This document shows, one piece after another, positions 49,425 to 58,519 of a stretch of 64,000 bases of DNA (the first letter of the stretch is position 1; the number at the start of each line of letters is the position of its first letter). The position numbers were made by a program, and so were the translations under genes. The notes below the pieces were generated by a model. That model did no database searches. It saw only the letters and a program-made list of their open reading frames with translations, and had not been told where the DNA came from. This DNA is from Candidatus Tectimicrobiota bacterium (GTDB lineage: Bacteria > Tectomicrobia > Entotheonellia > Entotheonellales > Entotheonellaceae), in contig BPKO01000008.1 in NCBI GenBank assembly GCA_026005175.1, forward strand, positions 62,001 through 126,000, written 5' to 3'.

Positions 49425-49430
49425 GCGGGC

Positions 49431-49459
49431 TGGTAAGGCAAGCGCACGCCCGCTACAAT
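49431..49459 (+). promoter_or_regulatory. Candidate promoter of the EmrA-like gene
   Basis: TGGTAA, 17 bp, TACAAT, 42 bp before the ATG at 49502. Confidence 0.35.
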
Positions 49460-49501
49460 AGCCCTGTCGTGGCGCCCCCCTGGAGATAAGGACGCTGGGC
49501 C

Positions 49502-50824
49502 ATGAGCGCGGACACCTCTTCTCTAGCAGACACGTCCTCCACCCTGGTCCAGCGGCGTGCCAAGCACTGGCGTCTGCTCGCGCCTCTTTTGGCGGCGGCC
49601 CTTGTGGGACTGGGCTACTGGGGCCTGCGGTGGTGGTGGTACACGCTCCATCACGTCTCCACGGACGATGCCCGCGTCAAGGGGCGCCTCATCACCCTCA
49701 GCGCCCAGGTCCCAGGACGACTGGTGGTGCTGAGCGTGGAAGAAGGCCAGCGCGTGCGGCAGGGCGAGCTGATCGCCCGCCTGCAGCCCGACGAGTACGA
49801 AGCGCAGGTTGCGCTGCACGCGGCCGCCTTGGAAGCGGCCAGGAGCCAGCTGGCCAGCGCCGAAGCCGAACTGGAGCTGGCCCGCACCACGGCCATCGGC
49901 GCCGTCGAGCGCTCCGACGCCGCGCTGGGAATTTCGCTCAGCCAGCTGGCAGAGGCAGAAAAAGCGGCGGCGCTCGAGGCCGAGCGAGTCAAAGCCTCCT
50001 TGCGCGAGAAAGAGGCCGCGGTGGAAGAAGCCAAAGCGCGGCTCAGCGGCGCCAAGGCGACGCTCGACAAAGCCGCCGTCGACCTCGAGCGCGCCCGGCG
50101 CCTGTTTGCAGACGGCGTCATCGCCGCGCAGCAGCGCGATCAGGCTGCTGCCGCATACGACTTGGCCCTCGCCCAGTACCAGTCGGCCCAGGAAGCCCTC
50201 AACAAGAGCCAGGCCCTGCTGGCCATGGCGCAAGCCGAAAGCCGCCGGGTGCAGCTCTTGCTCGACAACGTGCGGACCCGTCAGCGCCAGGTGCTCGAGT
50301 CCGAGGCTCTCAAAAAGCTCGCCAGCGCCGAGTGGCAGCGGGTGCGCAAGCAGGAAGAGGTGGTCAAGCACCTGCAGGCCAAGGTGCAGGAAGCCGAGGC
50401 AAGGCTCGCGCTGGCCCGCCTGCGCCTGGCCGAGACCACCCTCACCAGCCCCGTCGACGGGGTGGTCAGCCAAGTCATCGCCGATGCCGGTGAGTACGTG
50501 CAACCCGGACAACCCATCGTTATCGTCCACGACCCGCGTGACGTGTGGATCGAAGCCAACATCGAAGAAACCCACATCCGCAAGGTGCGCGTGGGGCAGC
50601 CGGTGGAGATCGCCGTGGATGCCTATCCTGATCGCACCTTTCACGGCACGGTGGCCCAAATCGGCACGGCCACGCGCTCGGAGTTTGCCCTGATTCCGGT
50701 CGGCAGCGCTTCGGCCCACTTCATCAAAGTCACGCAGCGGATCCCGGTGCGCATCGCCGTGGCCAACCCCGAAGGGCTGCTCAAGCCGGGCATGATGGTG
50801 GTGGTCGGCATCCGGGTCAAATAG
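49502..50824 (+). CDS. HlyD/EmrA-type membrane fusion protein
   Basis: 440-aa periplasmic adaptor anchored by one N-terminal helix (LLAPLLAAALVGLGYWGL). HVSTDDARVKG, the lipoyl half VPGRLVVLSVEEGQRVRQGELIARL, a very long coiled coil (about 110-290) and the second lipoyl half LTSPVDGVVSQVIADAGEYVQPGQ fit EmrA. No MFS or ABC transporter and no TolC gene lie beside it; the next gene is convergent. The transport partner must be elsewhere. Confidence 0.88.
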   Translation: MSADTSSLADTSSTLVQRRAKHWRLLAPLLAAALVGLGYWGLRWWWYTLHHVSTDDARVKGRLITLSAQVPGRLVVLSVEEGQRVRQGELIARLQPDEYEAQVALHAAALEAARSQLASAEAELELARTTAIGAVERSDAALGISLSQLAEAEKAAALEAERVKASLREKEAAVEEAKARLSGAKATLDKAAVDLERARRLFADGVIAAQQRDQAAAAYDLALAQYQSAQEALNKSQALLAMAQAESRRVQLLLDNVRTRQRQVLESEALKKLASAEWQRVRKQEEVVKHLQAKVQEAEARLALARLRLAETTLTSPVDGVVSQVIADAGEYVQPGQPIVIVHDPRDVWIEANIEETHIRKVRVGQPVEIAVDAYPDRTFHGTVAQIGTATRSEFALIPVGSASAHFIKVTQRIPVRIAVANPEGLLKPGMMVVVGIRVK

Positions 50825-50834
50825 CCACTCGGGC

Positions 50835-51200
50835 TTAGCGGGACGAGGGCTCCTGGAGCGGAGGCCACCAGCGATAGCGTGCCAGATCGATGCGGCCCTG
50901 GAGGTCAAAGACCACCCCTTCCGCTTCCAGGCGCAGGCGCTGCAACAGCGGACTTTCTGGAGGGAAGCGGGGGCTGATCTGCCCGCGGTGGTTGATGACG
51001 CGGTGCCAGGGCACATCGCTGGCGCCGCGCAGGGCGCGCAGCGCATAGCCGACGGCACGGGCGGCATGCGGGCTGCCCAGCAGGGCCGCCACTTGCCCGT
51101 ACGTCACCACCTTGCCCCGCGGTACCTGACGCACCAGGGCGTAGACCCGCTGGTAGAAGTTGGCAGATTCCTGTGGAGACTTATGGTCTGGCGATTGCAT
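50835..51200 (-). CDS. Alkyltransferase-like (ATL) DNA repair protein
   Basis: 121-aa MGMT C-terminal-domain protein that binds O6-alkylguanine and flags it for nucleotide excision repair. The HTH VTYGQVAALLGSPHAARAVGYAL is intact, but the acceptor motif PCHRV reads PWHRV: Cys is replaced by Trp, so it cannot take up the alkyl group. Length and start (GGGAAGG before ATG) are normal for ATLs. It is convergent with the EmrA-like gene, 10 bp apart. Confidence 0.9.
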   Translation of the reverse strand: MQSPDHKSPQESANFYQRVYALVRQVPRGKVVTYGQVAALLGSPHAARAVGYALRALRGASDVPWHRVINHRGQISPRFPPESPLLQRLRLEAEGVVFDLQGRIDLARYRWWPPLQEPSSR

Positions 51201-51373
51201 TTACCTTCCCTGCGGTGCCTGCGCAGCGCCGCAGGCGCACGGTCCAGCCCTAACCCGTTGGCAAAAGACGTCTGCCCGCCGGCCGCCGCGGGCAGCCACG
51301 CCGTGGCGTTTTCTATCACAAGGGAGACGCGGCGGGCAAGCGCGTCTTGCCACTCCCGGAGCGAGGAATTCTG

Positions 51374-52816
51374 ATGGAGCTGTACGAACTGCGGCAGCAC
51401 GTTGAGCTTGCCCTGGACCTTCTGGCCGCCGAACCCGGCATCGTGGAAGCCGAGGTGTGTGCTTCCTGGTGCACCTGGCACCAGGTCGCCATCGCCTACG
51501 ACGCCGACCGCCCCGGCGAAGCCCTTGCCGCACCTTGCACCACGCCCACATACGGCATCGGCATGCTGGTGGTCGTCGCGCCTGGACAGCGGGTGGGCTT
51601 TGGCTACGACAGCGACGACCTGTCACCCGAGGCCATTCGCTTTGCCCTGGAGCGGGCGCGAGAAAACGCCATGCCCGACCCTGACTTCGTCGGCCTGGCG
51701 CGGCCGCTGGCGCCCGTCCCCCCGCTGCCGGCGTTTTTCGACCCCGAGGTGGTGGCCCTGGCGCCGGAAGAGCTGGCCAGCTTGGCGGCCGATGCCCTGC
51801 ACGGCGCACTCTCTGCTTGTCAGGAGGCCGGCTACACCACGGGGGTGGCGGTCAGCGGCACCCTGGAGAGCCGCACCACCCACCTGGTGGTGGGCAACAC
51901 CCACGGGCTCCTCCAGGGGGAAACCACCACCGCCGTGCTGGGAAGCCTCTCCGTGGCGCTGCGCCGCGATCAAGTCCACGGCACCGACAGCCGTGGCACC
52001 ACCCATCTGCAAGATTTTGCCGCTGCCGAGCTCGGCCGTGAAGCAGCACAGCGGGCCCTCCTTACCCGGGGGGGCGTGACGCTTCCTGCCGGCAGCTACC
52101 CGGTGATCTTTGGCCCCCGTGCCGTTGCCGACCTGCTGCAAGACCTGGTGCTGCCCGCCCTCAGCCTCGACACCGTGGCGGCCGGCACCAGCCCGTGGGG
52201 CACTTGCTTGGGACAGCAAGTGGCCGCGCCGCTGCTCTTCCTTGTCGACGACGGCCGCCAGCCGCGCCTGCTCGGCAGCCACGCCATCACCGGCGAAGGC
52301 CTGCCCACCGGTCGCACCGCTCTCCTTGAGGCCGGTCGCCTGGTGGGCTTTCTGGCCGATGTCTACCACGCCCAGAAGCTGGCGCCGCGCCTGGATACCC
52401 TTCCCCCCCGCAACGGCATGCGCTTTGCCACCGATGGCGCCAGCTTCCGCATGCGCCCGGGCATCTTCCCTACCAACGTCTTGGTGAGCGGCGAAGGCGC
52501 CGTGGCCCCAGAAGCGCTGCTGGCTGCGGTGCGCGACGGCATTTACGTCGATTCGCTGTGGGCCACGCAGCCCCGGGGCGAGCTCCGCAGCGGGCGCTTC
52601 ACCGCCACGGTCATCGGACCCTCGTTCCACATCCGGCAAGGCAAGCGCCAGCGCCCCTTGCGGCCCGGCACCCTGCGCCTGGAAGACGACTTCTGCGACT
52701 TGCTGCGGCGCCTCGACGGCCTCTCCACTGCCACCCTCGCGGTGCCTTTGGCCACCGGCCATTCTCTGGTGGTGGCGCCCGAACTGCGCTGCCCGTTTGC
52801 CCGCTTTACGGCGTAG
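51374..52816 (+). CDS. TldD/PmbA family protein (PmbA/TldE type)
   Basis: 480-aa protein of the modulator-of-gyrase family. GIGMLVVVAPGQRVGFGYDSDDLSPEAI, VVGNTHGLLQGETTTAVLGSL and SHAITGEGLPTGRT fit the family. The zinc motif HExxxH of TldD is absent, so this is the PmbA/TldE-like half that normally pairs with TldD in proteolysing small modified peptides. No TldD gene lies in the window. GAGGAA precedes the ATG at 51374. The 3' end overlaps trmJ by 11 bp. Confidence 0.85.
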   Translation: MELYELRQHVELALDLLAAEPGIVEAEVCASWCTWHQVAIAYDADRPGEALAAPCTTPTYGIGMLVVVAPGQRVGFGYDSDDLSPEAIRFALERARENAMPDPDFVGLARPLAPVPPLPAFFDPEVVALAPEELASLAADALHGALSACQEAGYTTGVAVSGTLESRTTHLVVGNTHGLLQGETTTAVLGSLSVALRRDQVHGTDSRGTTHLQDFAAAELGREAAQRALLTRGGVTLPAGSYPVIFGPRAVADLLQDLVLPALSLDTVAAGTSPWGTCLGQQVAAPLLFLVDDGRQPRLLGSHAITGEGLPTGRTALLEAGRLVGFLADVYHAQKLAPRLDTLPPRNGMRFATDGASFRMRPGIFPTNVLVSGEGAVAPEALLAAVRDGIYVDSLWATQPRGELRSGRFTATVIGPSFHIRQGKRQRPLRPGTLRLEDDFCDLLRRLDGLSTATLAVPLATGHSLVVAPELRCPFARFTA

Positions 52817-53588
52817 TCTCCCCCTCAGCCACCGGGGGATCCGGCGCCTCCCCGGGGTGCTGCAGGGCCCAGGCCAGCTGGCGGGCGATCCCCCGCAAGA
52901 GGGCCACGTCGCGGCGCTCCAGCCCGGCGCGGTCGAAGATGCGGCGCAGGCCCTCGAGCACGCGCGTCACGGCAGCGTCGCCGGCAAAGCCACGAATGGC
53001 CAGCGTCTGGCGCACGTGTTCGTACATGGCCGTCACCTCTGCCAGCGGGGCCAGCGCTGGCGGCGGCAGCGGCGGTGGCGGGGCGCTCGCCAGCAGGATC
53101 TCGTAACAGACGATGAGCACGGCCTGCGCCAGATTGAGCGAGGTGGCGGCCGGCACGGTGGGAATGGTGAGCAGCTCGTGGCAGAGATCGAGTTCGGCAC
53201 GGGTGAGGCCGCTGTCTTCGGGACCAAACAGCACGCCGACGCGGTGCTGCTGGGTCAAGGCGGGGAGCTTCTGGGCCCACTGGCGCGGCGCAAGGGGAGG
53301 ATGGCGGAAGTGGCGGCGGCGTGCCGAGGTGCCCACCAGCCAGTGGCAGTCTGCCACGGCCTCTTCAAGGGTGGCGCACACGCGGGCCTGCTGCAAGAGC
53401 CCTTGGGCGTCGCAGGCCATCATGCGCGCTTCGGGATGCGGGAAGCGCTCGGGGGCTACCAGCACCAAGTGGCGCAGTCCCATGTTGTGCATGGCCCGGG
53501 CCACCGCGCCGATGTTGCCGGGGCTCTGCGGCCGCACCAGGACGATGCGCACCTGCTCGCTGCGCACTCTGGCGAAAGGCTTTGACAT
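52806..53588 (-). CDS. TrmJ-like tRNA/rRNA 2'-O-methyltransferase (SPOUT)
   Basis: 260-aa TrmH/SpoU-family enzyme, TrmJ group, methylating tRNA ribose (position 32 in known TrmJ). VRPQSPGNIGAVARAMHNMG, VLFGPEDSGLT and IPTVPAATSLNLAQAVLI are the three knot motifs; the C-terminal extension of about 90 residues matches TrmJ. AAGGA precedes the ATG. Confidence 0.88.
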   Translation of the reverse strand: MSKPFARVRSEQVRIVLVRPQSPGNIGAVARAMHNMGLRHLVLVAPERFPHPEARMMACDAQGLLQQARVCATLEEAVADCHWLVGTSARRRHFRHPPLAPRQWAQKLPALTQQHRVGVLFGPEDSGLTRAELDLCHELLTIPTVPAATSLNLAQAVLIVCYEILLASAPPPPLPPPALAPLAEVTAMYEHVRQTLAIRGFAGDAAVTRVLEGLRRIFDRAGLERRDVALLRGIARQLAWALQHPGEAPDPPVAEGETTP

Positions 53589-53715
53589 GCCTCGGTCCTT
53601 TCGCTACGTTATAACGCGTTGCCTGGGCCGTTGAGGGAGCACCCCGTGACCTGCACCCGCCTCTCCCGGAGCCGAACCTGCCGCCCGTGCGGCGCGGCGT
53701 CCCGCCCCGGACGCC

Positions 53716-54159
53716 ATGGTGCAGGCGTTTGCCGAGCTGCGCGAAACCTTGCAGCACGACCTGCACGAGCAGTTCCGCTCCCTGGAGCAGCAGCTTCAGC
53801 GCGACGGCCAGCGGCAGCGCGAGCGGCTCGACGCCGAGCTGCACAAGGTCCGGCAGCAGCTGGCCACCCTGGAACAGGAGACCCTGCGCCAGCAGCAAGC
53901 GCTGCGCGCCACGCTCCACGAAACCCTGGAGCGGCTGCGCAAAGAAGTGACCGAGGCGCTCCAGCGCCTGGCCCAGGACGTGGGCAGCGCTTTGCAGCAG
54001 GCCGACACGCAGGCACAGCGGGCTCTTGAAGCCCTGCGCAACGAGGTGCTGCGCATGTTCCTGGAGCGCGACGCCACCACGCTACGCCGCCACGAGCTTG
54101 CCGAGCAGCTCATCGCCCTGGGCAAGCAGCTGCAGGCCACCGCTTCGGACGACGCATAG
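53716..54159 (+). CDS. Coiled-coil protein of unknown function
   Basis: 147-aa, almost wholly alpha-helical, Gln/Glu/Arg/Leu-rich coiled coil with no membrane helix; the last 40 residues (FLERDATTLRRHELAEQLIALGKQL) may form a short helical hairpin. It recalls the larger coiled-coil gene at 26.9 kb in composition but lacks its LR modules. No good ribosome site precedes the ATG at 53716. Convergent with the sigma-54 activator. Function unknown. Confidence 0.6.
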   Translation: MVQAFAELRETLQHDLHEQFRSLEQQLQRDGQRQRERLDAELHKVRQQLATLEQETLRQQQALRATLHETLERLRKEVTEALQRLAQDVGSALQQADTQAQRALEALRNEVLRMFLERDATTLRRHELAEQLIALGKQLQATASDDA

Positions 54160-54180
54160 CCCTTCTCTCCCTGCTGCAAC

Positions 54181-55668
54181 TCATCCCAGGACCAGGCGCG
54201 GGTCGATACCGTACTTGCGCAGCCGGTACCCGAGCTGGCGCGGCGTGATACCCAGCAGCGTGGCGGCGCGCGTCTGCACGCCCCCGCAGCGCCGCAGCGC
54301 CTCGAGCAGCCGCTGGCGTTCGACGTCTGCCACCGCCTGCGGCAGGGAGGCGGCGTCGGCCGGCGGGTTCGGCCGCGCTGCCGGCGTGGCGAATCCGGGG
54401 GCCGGCAGGGGGACGTCCTCGGGGGCGATGATGTCGCGGCGCGCCATCACCACCATACGCTCGATGCAGTTTTCCAGCTCGCGCACGTTACCCGGCCAGT
54501 CGTAACTGACAATGAGCTCCATGGCCGCCGAGGAGATCTTGACCTCCTTGTGGTTTTCGGCATTGAAGCGCTGCAGGAAGTGGCCCACCAGCAGCGGGAT
54601 ATCCTCGCGCCGCTGGCGCAGTGGCGGCAAGACGATGGGCACGACGTTGAGGCGGTAGTAGAGGTCCTCGCGAAAGCGCCGCATGCGTACCGCCTCCTCA
54701 AGGTCGGTATTAGTGGCAGCGATGATGCGCACGTCGACGTGGATGGGACGATTGCCTCCGACGCGCTCGAAGGTGCGCTCCTGCAGCACCCGCAGCAGCT
54801 TGACCTGCACCGCGGGGCCGATGTCGCCGATTTCGTCGAGAAAAAGCGTTCCCTTGTCGGCCAGCTCGAAGCGCCCGCGGCGCATTTTGACGGCGCCGGT
54901 AAAGGCGCCGCGCTCGTGGCCAAAGAGCTCGCTTTCGAGCAAACTCTCAGGCAGCGCCGCGCAGTTGAGGGTAACAAACGGCTGCTCGCGCCGCGGGCTG
55001 AGCCGGTGCAGGGCGCGGGCAATGAGTTCCTTCCCCGTGCCGCTTTCCCCACGCAGCAGCACCGTGGAGCGGCTGCGCGCCGCCTGCTCCACTTCGCGCA
55101 GCACCTGGCGCATCACTGGGCTCTGGCCGATGATCTGGTCGGGATCGTAGGCGGTGGGACTGCTCGGGGCGGCCGGCTCCGGCGGGGCAGCCTTGAGCTG
55201 CGCTTGCAAATCGGCATTTTGCACGTACAGCCCCAGCAGGGTGCCGGCTGCCTCCAGCCATGCCAGCTGGGCTTCAAGCGTCGCTGGCGGCGGCGGGGCA
55301 CAGAAGGCGACCACCACGCCCAGGGCTTGCTGCCAGCCGCGCAGCGGGGCGGCCAGCAGCAGCCCTTCGGCGCCGCTTGTCCCGCCACTGCCGGGCAAGA
55401 CCACACGCCGCGCCGTAGCCGACGCCGGCGCCTCGAGATTGGCCGCCAGCTCGCGTGCCAGCTCGACCAGCTGCGGCCCCTGGGCGCCCCAGTGGTATTC
55501 CGGGGCGCGGCGGCCCACCGCGCGCCGCAAAGCAAGAGCCACACCGCGCGCCGCCAGGGTGTCGGCAAGCAGCGGCAGTGCCCGCTCCAGCACCCCACCG
55601 GCGTGCCGCACCCCGCTTGCCACGCTGGCCAGCTGGCGTAGCAGGTGCAAAGAAGCCTCAAGTGCCAT
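54181..55668 (-). CDS. Sigma-54-dependent activator, GAF-AAA+-Fis type (NifA-like layout)
   Basis: 495-aa enhancer-binding protein. N-terminal GAF-like sensor (about 1-160), then AAA+ domain with Walker A GESGTGKE, the sigma-54 contact loop GAFTGA, Walker B GTLFLDEIGD and FREDLYYRLNVVPI, then a C-terminal Fis HTH (VQTRAATLLGITPRQLGYRLRKYGI). The HTH, with its TPRQLGYRL, is close to NifA and VnfA. No nif genes are in the window, so the regulon is unknown. Start 55668 chosen for the GAF start; the track ORF is longer. Confidence 0.88.
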   Translation of the reverse strand: MALEASLHLLRQLASVASGVRHAGGVLERALPLLADTLAARGVALALRRAVGRRAPEYHWGAQGPQLVELARELAANLEAPASATARRVVLPGSGGTSGAEGLLLAAPLRGWQQALGVVVAFCAPPPPATLEAQLAWLEAAGTLLGLYVQNADLQAQLKAAPPEPAAPSSPTAYDPDQIIGQSPVMRQVLREVEQAARSRSTVLLRGESGTGKELIARALHRLSPRREQPFVTLNCAALPESLLESELFGHERGAFTGAVKMRRGRFELADKGTLFLDEIGDIGPAVQVKLLRVLQERTFERVGGNRPIHVDVRIIAATNTDLEEAVRMRRFREDLYYRLNVVPIVLPPLRQRREDIPLLVGHFLQRFNAENHKEVKISSAAMELIVSYDWPGNVRELENCIERMVVMARRDIIAPEDVPLPAPGFATPAARPNPPADAASLPQAVADVERQRLLEALRRCGGVQTRAATLLGITPRQLGYRLRKYGIDPRLVLG

Positions 55669-55734
55669 TGCGCCTTGCGCTCCCTCTCTTGTTTCATACC
55701 TGACGGCAGCGGCACCGGTCAAGGCCGCGAGGGC

Positions 55735-55763
55735 TCGACAGCCGCGCTGCCGTCGTCTATGCT
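55735..55763 (+). promoter_or_regulatory. Candidate promoter of the HAD/panE/thioesterase operon
   Basis: TCGACA, 17 bp, TATGCT, 33 bp before the HAD ATG. Confidence 0.35.
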
Positions 55764-55796
55764 TCTGCAGGCAACCGCCCCTGGCAGGAGCCTTCG

Positions 55797-56525
55797 ATGC
55801 CTCGATACGAAGCGGTCTTTTTTGACGCCGCCAACACCCTGCTTTACCCTTTCCCTTCGGTGGGGGCCGTCTACGCCGAGGTGGCAGCACGCCACGGCGT
55901 GGTGACCAGTGCGGCTGCCGTGGAGGGCGCCTTTGGCCGCGCCTGGCAGCAAGTCCAGCGCCAGGCCCATGCCGACCCGGTGCGCTACGGGGTGGGCGAA
56001 GCCGACGGCCGGCGCTTCTGGCGCGCCCTGGTGCACGCCACCTTTGCCGAGATCGGCCTCCCGGCGGACTTTGACGCCTTTTTCGACGAGCTCTACTGGC
56101 GCTTTGCCCAGCCCGAGGTGTGGCGCCTTTACCCAGAGTGCCATGAGGTGCTTCAGGCGCTGCGCGCGCAACGCTACATCGTAGGCATTATATCGAACTG
56201 GGACAATCGACTCCTCGACTTGCTTACCGGTCTTGGGCTTATGCCCTACCTGGACCACGTGAGCATTTCCGCCCTCGTGGGCTGGGAAAAGCCTCACCCC
56301 GCCATTTTCCACCACGCCACCGCCGCCGTGGGGGTGGCACCGGAGCGCGCCCTGCACGTGGGCGACAGCCTGCAGGCCGACGTGCTCGGCGCCCAGCAGG
56401 CCGGGTTGCAGCCGCTGTGGTTGCAACGGGGCGCTGCCACCCCCAGCCCTTTTCCGGTGATCCGTGACCTCTACGGCGTGCTGGCCTGGCTGCGCGACCA
56501 CGACGTCCTCGAGGGAGAGCGCTGA
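55797..56525 (+). CDS. HAD superfamily hydrolase (HDHD3-like)
   Basis: 242-aa phosphatase-fold protein. Motif I AVFFDAANTLLYPF (DxAxT, not DxDxT), motif II Ser/Thr in IISNWDNRL, motif III Lys in GWEKPHPAIF, and motif IV GDSLQADVLGAQQAG. The missing second Asp (Ala instead) is as in phosphonatase and some HDHD3 proteins. AGGAG precedes the ATG. It shares one base with panE (TGATG). Confidence 0.85.
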   Translation: MPRYEAVFFDAANTLLYPFPSVGAVYAEVAARHGVVTSAAAVEGAFGRAWQQVQRQAHADPVRYGVGEADGRRFWRALVHATFAEIGLPADFDAFFDELYWRFAQPEVWRLYPECHEVLQALRAQRYIVGIISNWDNRLLDLLTGLGLMPYLDHVSISALVGWEKPHPAIFHHATAAVGVAPERALHVGDSLQADVLGAQQAGLQPLWLQRGAATPSPFPVIRDLYGVLAWLRDHDVLEGER

Positions 56526-57439
56526 TGAACGTCCTCGTCATGGGTGCCGGGGCTGTGGGATGCTACTATGGCGCCTTGCTGGCCCGCCACGGCCACGAGG
56601 TCTGGTTCATCGCCCGCGGCGCCCACCTGGAGGCCATGCAACAGCAAGGGCTGGAAGTGCGCAGCGTGCGCAGCGGCACCTTTCGCCTGCCCGTGCGGGC
56701 TGCCGCCACGCCGGCGGCGGCAGGCCCTGCCGAGCTTGTGCTCTTCACCGTTAAGACTTACGACACCGCCACGGCGGCAGCGCAGCTGCGCCCCGTGCTG
56801 ACTCCGCAAACGGTGGTGCTCACGCTGCAAAACGGCATTGACAACGCCGAGCAGCTTGCTGCTCTCCTCGACGTGCCGGTCCTGGCCGGCGCCGTGTACA
56901 TCGGGGTGAGCGTCACCGCCCCGGGCGTCGTGGAGCACAACGCCGGCCCTTGCCGCCTCGTCTTTGGTGCCTACGATGCCGCCGGGGCGGCGCGCGCCCC
57001 GCAGCTGCTGCGCGTCTTCCAGGCAGCCGACATCCCCGCCGAGCTGGCAGCCGACGTGCGCCTTGCCCTGTGGGAAAAGTTCGTCTTCATCTGCGCCTTC
57101 AGCGGCTTTACCGCCCTTACCCGCCTTCCCGTTGGTGCCTGGCGGGCCTTTCCACCCCTGCGCGAGCTCTACACCCGCAGCTTGCAAGAGCTCTGCGAGG
57201 TGGCCCGCGCCAGCGGCGTGTCCCTGCGCCCCGACATGGTGGCGCACGTCCTGGCTTTCACCGACAGCCTGGCCCCCGAGATGACCTCTTCCTTGCAGCT
57301 CGACCTGGCGCACGGCAAGCCGCTGGAAGTCGAAAGCCTGCAAGGCACCGTGGTGCGCCTGGGGCGGGCGCTGGGCGTGGCCACCCCGGTGCACGAGCTG
57401 CTCTACGCCTTCTTGCAAGTCCACAACCCGCGGCGCTAA
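56525..57439 (+). CDS. panE: 2-dehydropantoate 2-reductase family protein
   Basis: NADPH-dependent reductase of 304 aa. VLVMGAGAVGCYYGALLARHGHEV binds the cofactor; VKTYDT, LQNGIDN and the catalytic Lys in LWEKFVFICAFSG plus the C-terminal SSLQLDLAHGKPLEVE match ApbA/PanE. Ketopantoate reduction for CoA synthesis is the default role; related 2-keto-acid reductases exist. TGATG coupling to the HAD gene. Confidence 0.88.
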   Translation: MNVLVMGAGAVGCYYGALLARHGHEVWFIARGAHLEAMQQQGLEVRSVRSGTFRLPVRAAATPAAAGPAELVLFTVKTYDTATAAAQLRPVLTPQTVVLTLQNGIDNAEQLAALLDVPVLAGAVYIGVSVTAPGVVEHNAGPCRLVFGAYDAAGAARAPQLLRVFQAADIPAELAADVRLALWEKFVFICAFSGFTALTRLPVGAWRAFPPLRELYTRSLQELCEVARASGVSLRPDMVAHVLAFTDSLAPEMTSSLQLDLAHGKPLEVESLQGTVVRLGRALGVATPVHELLYAFLQVHNPRR

Positions 57440-57449
57440 GGAGAGGCCG

Positions 57450-57881
57450 ATGGCCGCCCCCTTCTCCTGCCAGCTGCGCGTGCAGTTTTACCACACCGAT
57501 GCCCAGGGCCGCGTCTTTTACGCCCACTTTTTTGCGTTTCTCGAGCAGGCCCGCTGCGCTTTCTGGGAAGCCCTGGGCTTTGACGAAGCCACCGTGCGGC
57601 AAATCGAGCAAGAGACGGTGGTGGTGCACTTGGAAGCCGACTACCTGGGGCCGGCAGCCTTTTACGACTTGCTGCGGGTGGAAGTGAGCGTCGAAGCCCT
57701 GGGGAAATCGAGCCTCCGCCTGGGATACCGCATCGCTCAGGCCCGCAGCGGCGAGGAAATCTTTCGCGCCCGCACGGTGCTGGTGCAAATTGACCCCACC
57801 ACCGCCCGGGCGCGGCCCTGGAGCGAGGCCTTTCGCCAGGCCATCCTGGCGCACTGCAGCCCGCAGGGAGGGCAAGCCTGA
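57450..57881 (+). CDS. Acyl-CoA thioesterase, 4HBT/YbgC-like hotdog protein
   Basis: 143-aa hotdog-fold thioesterase. VQFYHTDAQGRVFYAHFFAFLEQAR contains the catalytic Asp in HTDAQG; GKSSLRLGYRI follows. AAGGAG precedes the ATG, 10 bp after panE, so a three-gene operon is likely. Substrate chain length unknown. Confidence 0.85.
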   Translation: MAAPFSCQLRVQFYHTDAQGRVFYAHFFAFLEQARCAFWEALGFDEATVRQIEQETVVVHLEADYLGPAAFYDLLRVEVSVEALGKSSLRLGYRIAQARSGEEIFRARTVLVQIDPTTARARPWSEAFRQAILAHCSPQGGQA

Positions 57882-57949
57882 GCGGGTCACGGTGACGCCC
57901 ACCGGAGGGGCCGCTCGATATCACGGCTCACCCCTTTGCCTGCACGCCC

Positions 57950-58438
57950 TTACGCCTGGTCAGGCTGGTCGAAGCGCCGGATGTCAAGGATGCGCAGCCG
58001 CCGCACGCCAGAGGGCACTTCGATGGTCACCTCGTCGTCGGGTTCTTTGCCGATGAGGCCGCGGGCCAGGGGAGACTGGTACGAAATGACGTTCTTTTCC
58101 GGCTCGGCGTCGGCAGGGCCGAGAATGGTGTAGGTGACGGTCTCCCGCGTGGCCAGATCGAGGCAGACGACCGTTGTCCCTACCGACACCCGCTCGCAAG
58201 AGATGGGCAGTTCTTCGATGAAGCGCGGCGCGCGGAGCTGTTCTTCAAGCTCGTAAATGCGGCGCTGGAGCATGGTGAGCTGCTCGCTGGTGGCCTGGTA
58301 CTCGGCGTTCTCGCTGAGGTCGCCCTGGGCCGCAGCGGCGTTTTTCGCCCGGCTCAGGGCCGGCAGCGCCTCGCTGCGCAGGCGCGTCAGTTCCTCCAGC
58401 AGCCGCGCGTACGTGGCACGCGTGAAGAAGTGGCTCAT
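57950..58438 (-). CDS. greA: Transcription elongation factor GreA
   Basis: 162-aa factor that rescues backtracked RNA polymerase. N-terminal coiled coil with the acidic tip AQGDLSENAEYQATSEQ, then the FKBP-like half (VSVGTTVVCLDLATRETVTYTILG, SPLARGLIGKEPDDEVTIEVPSG). Start 58438 was chosen because the family begins there and AAGGAGGAG lies upstream; the track start (58498) adds unrelated residues. It is divergent from gcvP. Confidence 0.93.
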   Translation of the reverse strand: MSHFFTRATYARLLEELTRLRSEALPALSRAKNAAAAQGDLSENAEYQATSEQLTMLQRRIYELEEQLRAPRFIEELPISCERVSVGTTVVCLDLATRETVTYTILGPADAEPEKNVISYQSPLARGLIGKEPDDEVTIEVPSGVRRLRILDIRRFDQPDQA

Positions 58439-58519
58439 GGCGTCGCTGCTCCTCCTTCCTGGCATCGTGTCTTTGTAAAGCGTAGCACAATTCCCCACCT
58501 AGGTCAGGGGGAGAAGCGC

